Positions 48,216 to 52,282 of a stretch of DNA of 52,282 nt are shown one piece after another. A program made the position numbers and the translations under genes. The notes beneath the pieces are model-generated. The model ran no database searches. It saw only the letters and a program-made list of their open reading frames with translations, and was not told the origin of the DNA. The stretch is from Gnetum montanum (taxonomy: Eukaryota; Streptophyta; Gnetopsida; Gnetales; Gnetaceae), in contig MNCI01008036.1 of assembly GCA_015680685.1 (NCBI GenBank), forward strand, positions 5,827-58,108. The letters are read 5' to 3'. Every line of letters begins with the position of its first letter. Position 1 is the first letter of the stretch.

Positions 48216-48222
48216 TGATGAG

Positions 48223-48766
48223 TGAAGAGAGAAATTACTCTAGCAGTTACTTCAGCAATTATTCTAATTATTAGAGCAATTACTCTAGCAATTTATTCTA
48301 ATTATTAGAGCAGTTACTCTAGCGATTTATTCTAATTATTAGAGTGGTTACTCTAGCGGTTACTTTAGCAATTATTCTAATTATTAGAGTAGTTGCTCCC
48401 AAGCCTATAAATACGGTGCCTAGGCGCACAATTGGAGAAAAAGTCTTTTAGCAGTCAAGTAGGAAAACTCTTGTAGTTTGTTTGAAAGTTAGAGTATTTT
48501 CCAAGTGCCTGCAGCAGGAGGTCTAAGTGTGGATGGATCTTTATTCGAGCATTGTGTACCTAAGAACACCTTGTGTACAACAATAAAGATGAGCTCTTCG
48601 ATTCATCCTTGTAGCACTTAAGATTTTTTTTCTTACGCATTTCTTTTATTTTATTTTCTTATGCATTTATTTTATTTTATTTTATTTTATTTTATGCACT
48701 TTACATTTCTATTATTAGCACAGTAATTCATTTTGATCAATTAAGCAAATCGTTAAATTACATAAG
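48223..48766 (+). repeat. X: LTR of a third subfamily (type 3), plus strand, truncated
   Basis: Begins tgaagag after the TGATGAG stub of M1. Upstream region is a tandem array (48234-48391); TATA box 48406-48413; then text homologous to type 1 and 2 LTRs; poly(A) signal 48582-48588; a TTTTA-rich run at 48645-48695. Homology to the other LTRs stops at about 48766, so roughly the last 300 bp are absent. It is in opposite orientation to M1, whose 5' LTR should occupy this place. Confidence 0.75.
48234..48391 (+). repeat. Tandem array in U3 of X (45-34-34-45 bp)
   Basis: Units 48234-48278, 48279-48312, 48313-48346 and 48347-48391. Each starts with (a/g)ttactctagc and ends with tctaattattagag. The two outer units carry an extra 11 bp. 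The array stops 14 bp before the TATA box. Confidence 0.9.
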
Positions 48767-50340
48767 TGTTGGCGACCGTTTGAGACGCGACCGCCAATAA
48801 GTGTCCTCGAATAGGATTTAGGTGCTTGCTCGTCTCTGGCAACACCAAGGCCCAGATACCTCCAAATAAACTCAGTAGTTAATGTGAGTATGTGTGTATG
48901 CTGTTGCAGTGTGTAGTTGTGAAATATGAAACGATTGCGTTGTGTGTAAACTACAAATGACTTATCTTAAAGAGATTCAGCCAACTTTGCCAAGTACTGT
49001 GAGTTGTTGAAAATTTCCTATTTTGTTCAACTGCCTAGTCTACGCGGTCCTTATAATACCTACTTGTAACAAATAAAATTTTGCAAAAACATTTGAGCAC
49101 AACTCCGCAATCTACTCCTAATTTTCCCCAGAGAAAGAGATAGTTCCACAAGAAAACTAGAAATAGAGCAAGATTCGATGGAAATAAACAGAAAAGAAAA
49201 GAAAGCAGATTTGTGTAGACCTCAAATATTTAAACAAGGTAAAATGACACGAGTAAACACTTCGCAATAAAGCTATCCCAAATTCAATATCTACGAATTG
49301 TTCAAACTTCCAAGGCTCAAATAAGCAATTTCTTCAAGACAATCCTACTATGCTACCAAAAAATTGCTGCGTAAACTACCACGTACGAGACTCCATTTTG
49401 GCTAGATAATGGATGTCAACAATTGCATTCAACAGAACCTTCAAAAGACTTGACAATTTCTGATTGAAATACCACGGAGATTCACTTTAAAGATAAAAAG
49501 AAGCTATTCTGGTCCCATCAAAATACCAAAGATTTTCTGAACCCTCTTGACTATTGAATCGTTCAACGGCATGACTACAAGCAGAGGCTCTCTTACAACG
49601 ATCTCAATAGCAGTTCTTATACGTTGCACAATAATAAAATTTACTACTAAAATGCTCTTAAGGCTTTTAAACACAAGCGCTTCTATGGCAAAATTTTAAC
49701 AGAAATTTTCTATTGGGCAACAAGAACAATAAGAGCAATCTAAAAATCCCAAAATTACTTGCCAAGGATGATACTATCTAAACCACTAGCTAAACAATTT
49801 AAACAAAATAAAAATAAAACATAACTCATAGGACTATGACAAAGAAGCTGAAATCTTTTCTTTAGCCAGTCATCTTACAAGCAATCTTTCACAATTTCTT
49901 CTTTACAATGCTCTTCTCCCAAGACTCAAAGTGTGTCTCCAAGTGAGAGCCCAAGTGTATCCCAAGTCTTCCAAAGTGTGTTATCTCCCTTGTGATGATA
50001 TGATCTTCTTACCCCTGAAGCCTTTTTATAAGGTTCATAAGGTAGTTACATTCCAAAATATCTTAGCTAACTTTTCTCCCAAGTAAGGAGGTTACAACTT
50101 ACCCAACTAGTTAGGAGGAAGTTATGTAGTTAGGAAGTTATACATAAAGTTAGGAGGAATTTATGCTAACATTAATATTTGTAAATATTATAAATTTTAT
50201 ATAATATTACAAATATTTTAACATTAGTATTGCAAATATTTTATGAGTAGTAACTTATATAGTAATGTTTAAAAATAATGTTTTAAAACTTGGAATAATT
50301 AAATTAAAGGTAAATCTTCAGCCGGGCACTTGGAATAATT
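48767..50340 (-). repeat. LTR-like sequence of unknown family
   Basis: Begins TGTTGGCGACC after ATAAG. On the minus strand there is a TATA box (cttataaaaaggc, about 50020-50035) preceded by repeated tcctcctaactt words (50080-50165) and followed by a leader with no open reading. This is the look of a plant LTR U3/R. No primer site, partner LTR or coding domain was found, and the right border is unclear (50169, 50223 or beyond). Two copies of acttggaataattaaattaa lie at 50288-50307 and 50329-50348. Confidence 0.4.
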
Positions 50341-51350
50341 AAATTAATGGTAAGTTTCAACGATAGATTAAACTGCAACTCCAGCATCAGTTAAAATATC
50401 TTCTGCTCTGCGGATTCAATTATACACCTATCTTAGTGTGCCTTTGTGTCTTCGTTGCAGCGTCCAATGGGTTGGTATGGCGATAACGAATGCATCGGCG
50501 TCGGGCACTACTGCTGTTTTGGGAAATTTCAAATTACAGGTTCACCATTACGAAGTTTTCTCTGGAAGCAGTTAATGCAGCAACCAAAATGTATTCCCAC
50601 GCGTTGCCAATGAAATTCGTAAGACAGCATAGTGGCCAGTAGGGTTTGATGATGCAATCACTCCTCAGCTGCTGACACAGACTGCTGCGTAGAACAAGAG
50701 CTCGCTGATGCAGCGGTAGTGTTGGAGAAGGGAGAGTTTAATTTGATGAAGATGCCTTGAGCAAATTCAGAAATGAAACCGGGGTTTCAAAAAAATGCGA
50801 CTCCTTTCTGTGTATAATATGTGTGGATGAGGGTTTCGATTTTTTCTTCTCTGCTTGTTCGTTCTGACAAATATCGCTGCTGGCCTCACCTGCCTCATCT
50901 ATCTTTTTACTTTTCGACGTCTCCTTCCGATTCTGTGGTTCGCTGTGACAAATATCTTCGACTACAAATTTCTCCTGCTAAACTTCATCACGCTTTCTCT
51001 TCAGCTCATGCTTTTGAAGGTCACAACTGATTTCCATGGTGTCAGCTGCTTTTCATTTGACGTAAACACAGCACGGAAAAAATTGTTGCACTGAATTCTG
51101 AATGTCCATCTATCGATCCCCAATTTGAAAATACAGTCTATCACCGTAAGCATTGAATTCGTAGGAATTAATACCCAAGGTGGACGATTAAAAACCTTGA
51201 TCATGACACCCTCCTGGAACTCCTGCGGCCCAACCCTGGGACCAGCAGCATCGACGTTTCAACCAGCAGGTTGATCGGCCCATCGTGGCTGACGTGAACG
51301 GTAGAAATGATGCGTCTGACCTCCTTGAGTATGTAAGTATTTTACAAATT
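50340..51350. other. CpG-richer stretch, possible gene fragment
   Basis: More CpG than the elements to the left (gcatcggcgtcggg, acgcgttgcc). On the plus strand an ATG near 50478 opens MAITNASASGTTAVLG and reaches a cag-gt at about 50540, which could be a first exon of an organelle-targeted protein. At 50855-51094 another frame is open and hydrophobic (about 79 codons). Neither is recognised, and no downstream exon was found. Confidence 0.3.
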
Positions 51351-52282
51351 ATCAATGAGATTTGCAGATTTAAGTATTACCAACCAATGGAGGTCAATGC
51401 CAATATGAACTATTCTTCTACAGACCAATTCACTTTTTGGAGTAGACCCTAACTCATGTCTTCGACGAAATCTGCCTCAACTCTTTCGCGTGACGTTACT
51501 CTATTATTCTTAAAAAATTTGTTATTCTCCAAAGACCTTAAGACTTTGAAGAATATTTGTAATTTATTCTTTTCATCAGAAATAGTATTTCAAGGTTGCT
51601 AAAATGTTGGTGACAAACCTTATCACTGCGTCTTTGAGAGACTCAAAAGGTGCTACGGTATCTATTTCACCTTTGTTTAAAAAAATCATAGTATCCCTTT
51701 TTTTAACTTTTTTGGACTATTGTGTGTAGCAGCTGATTTTACATGATTGTTCCTAGTAAGCAACAATGGACACCCATGAAATGTTCCCCAAGGATGACAA
51801 CCGTTTTTTTTCCCTACCATAATGGACACTCAGCCAACCTTTTCTTCCATGCCCTAAATATTTTGGACAACATCATGATAATGATAGTTTCTTATGCACT
51901 CAATCATGTGAATGCACATCATAATTATATTTGCATGCTTATGAATCTTATTTTCCATAGAGCAAATTTCTAACCTTCATGTTGATTCAAATTTTCCTTA
52001 GTAATGACCTTCATTGCTCCATTAAATGGCCTAAATGTGCCAACAATTAGAAAGGTAGGAAATTACAACATTCAATGAGAGATATTTCTACAATTCGATG
52101 CTAGTACTTCTGGCCTCATTTATAACCCCAAGCCACTCATCTTTTCGAGGATAGCCCAAGTTCAATTGTCACCCCTAGATCCCATACCAATGGTATGAAA
52201 TAACACATTTACACTCTCACACTCTTACAATAATGTTTAAGATGAGTCTTACTGTTCCATGAAATGGCCAAATGTGCCAACA
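51350..52282. other. AT-rich DNA without recognised feature
   Basis: No coding domain or LTR recognised. Two similar ends, aaatggcctaaatgtgccaaca (52024-52045) and aaatggccaaatgtgccaaca (52262-52282), lie about 237 bp apart and suggest a repeat continuing past the window. Confidence 0.5.

Larger units (their letters stand above)
41604..48222 (-). mobile_element. M1: pol-less Athila-like element
   Basis: Minus-strand element: 3' LTR 41604-42484, polypurine tract, shortened ORF3, 3' non-coding region, gag 45600-48090, primer site 48197-48215, then only TGATGAG (48216-48222) of its 5' LTR before X begins. There is no pol. Its passage from gag tail to non-coding region matches that of B. Confidence 0.75.

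Noticed and set aside
48234-48391. CRISPR-like array
   Set aside because: No unique spacers; it is a tandem repeat in a plant LTR.
48768-48786. Plus-strand primer site (ttggcgaccg) for X
   Set aside because: Only the first 6 bases, or about 11 with an insertion, match; LTR 3 homology stops without a CA end.
48833-48851. Inverted tRNA-Asp-like primer site (ctctggcaacaccaa)
   Set aside because: Needs a gap of several bases and has no LTR end beside it.
50855-51094. Possible small membrane protein
   Set aside because: Hydrophobic composition only; no conserved motif, and another frame is open over the same bases, so no CDS call was made.
1-52282. tRNA, rRNA or small RNA genes
   Set aside because: None recognised; tRNA-like text is limited to primer sites.

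Overview
This window is non-genic DNA from a seed plant with a large, repeat-rich genome. The evidence is Athila-type Ty3/gypsy retrotransposons with tRNA-Asp-like primer sites, a Ty1/copia element with an initiator-Met primer site, plant-type LTR promoters, and no recognisable host gene. Deep nesting of old, diverged elements and few solo LTRs fit a gymnosperm-like genome. That placement is inference, not something read from the sequence.

Almost everything can be parsed as retrotransposons inserted into one another, often with readable 5-bp target duplications. The oldest layer, M0, runs on the minus strand: its 5' LTR starts at 40781, its primer site is at 40762-40780, and its gag begins at 40646 and resumes at 2318. 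It was hit by an LTR element (positions 1-1088), by E1 (2324-40554) and by M1 (from 41604). E1 is a plus-strand Athila-like element of about 13.1 kb once insertions are removed. It has LTR, primer site, gag, pol, a 3' env-like ORF, polypurine tract and LTR. Four insertions split it: C1, a gag-only copia element (5891-9844); B, a minus-strand complex (13035-22468); S, a solo LTR (25632-27355); and A, a nearly complete plus-strand sister element (29736-39728) lying 7 bp inside E1's 3' LTR. M1 (41604-48222, minus) is followed by a third LTR type, X (48223-48766). From 48767 to the end the DNA is of another kind, with a minus-strand LTR-like promoter near 50030 and a CpG-richer stretch at 50450-51300.

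The Athila-like family appears in several forms. E1 carries gag, pol and ORF3. A carries gag and pol but has lost ORF3. B and M1 carry gag and ORF3 (or remnants) but no pol, and share the same gag-to-3'-region junction, which suggests a pol-less lineage mobilised in trans. No copy is intact: stop codons, frameshifts and lost catalytic residues occur throughout, many explained by C-to-T and G-to-A changes.

The points most worth a second look are: an internal U3-like promoter block between the pol position and ORF3; a conserved splice-acceptor-like sequence abutting the ORF3 ATG; exchange of the palindromic promoter-proximal part of U3 between LTR subfamilies; and the tandem LTR-internal-LTR-internal-LTR organisation of B.
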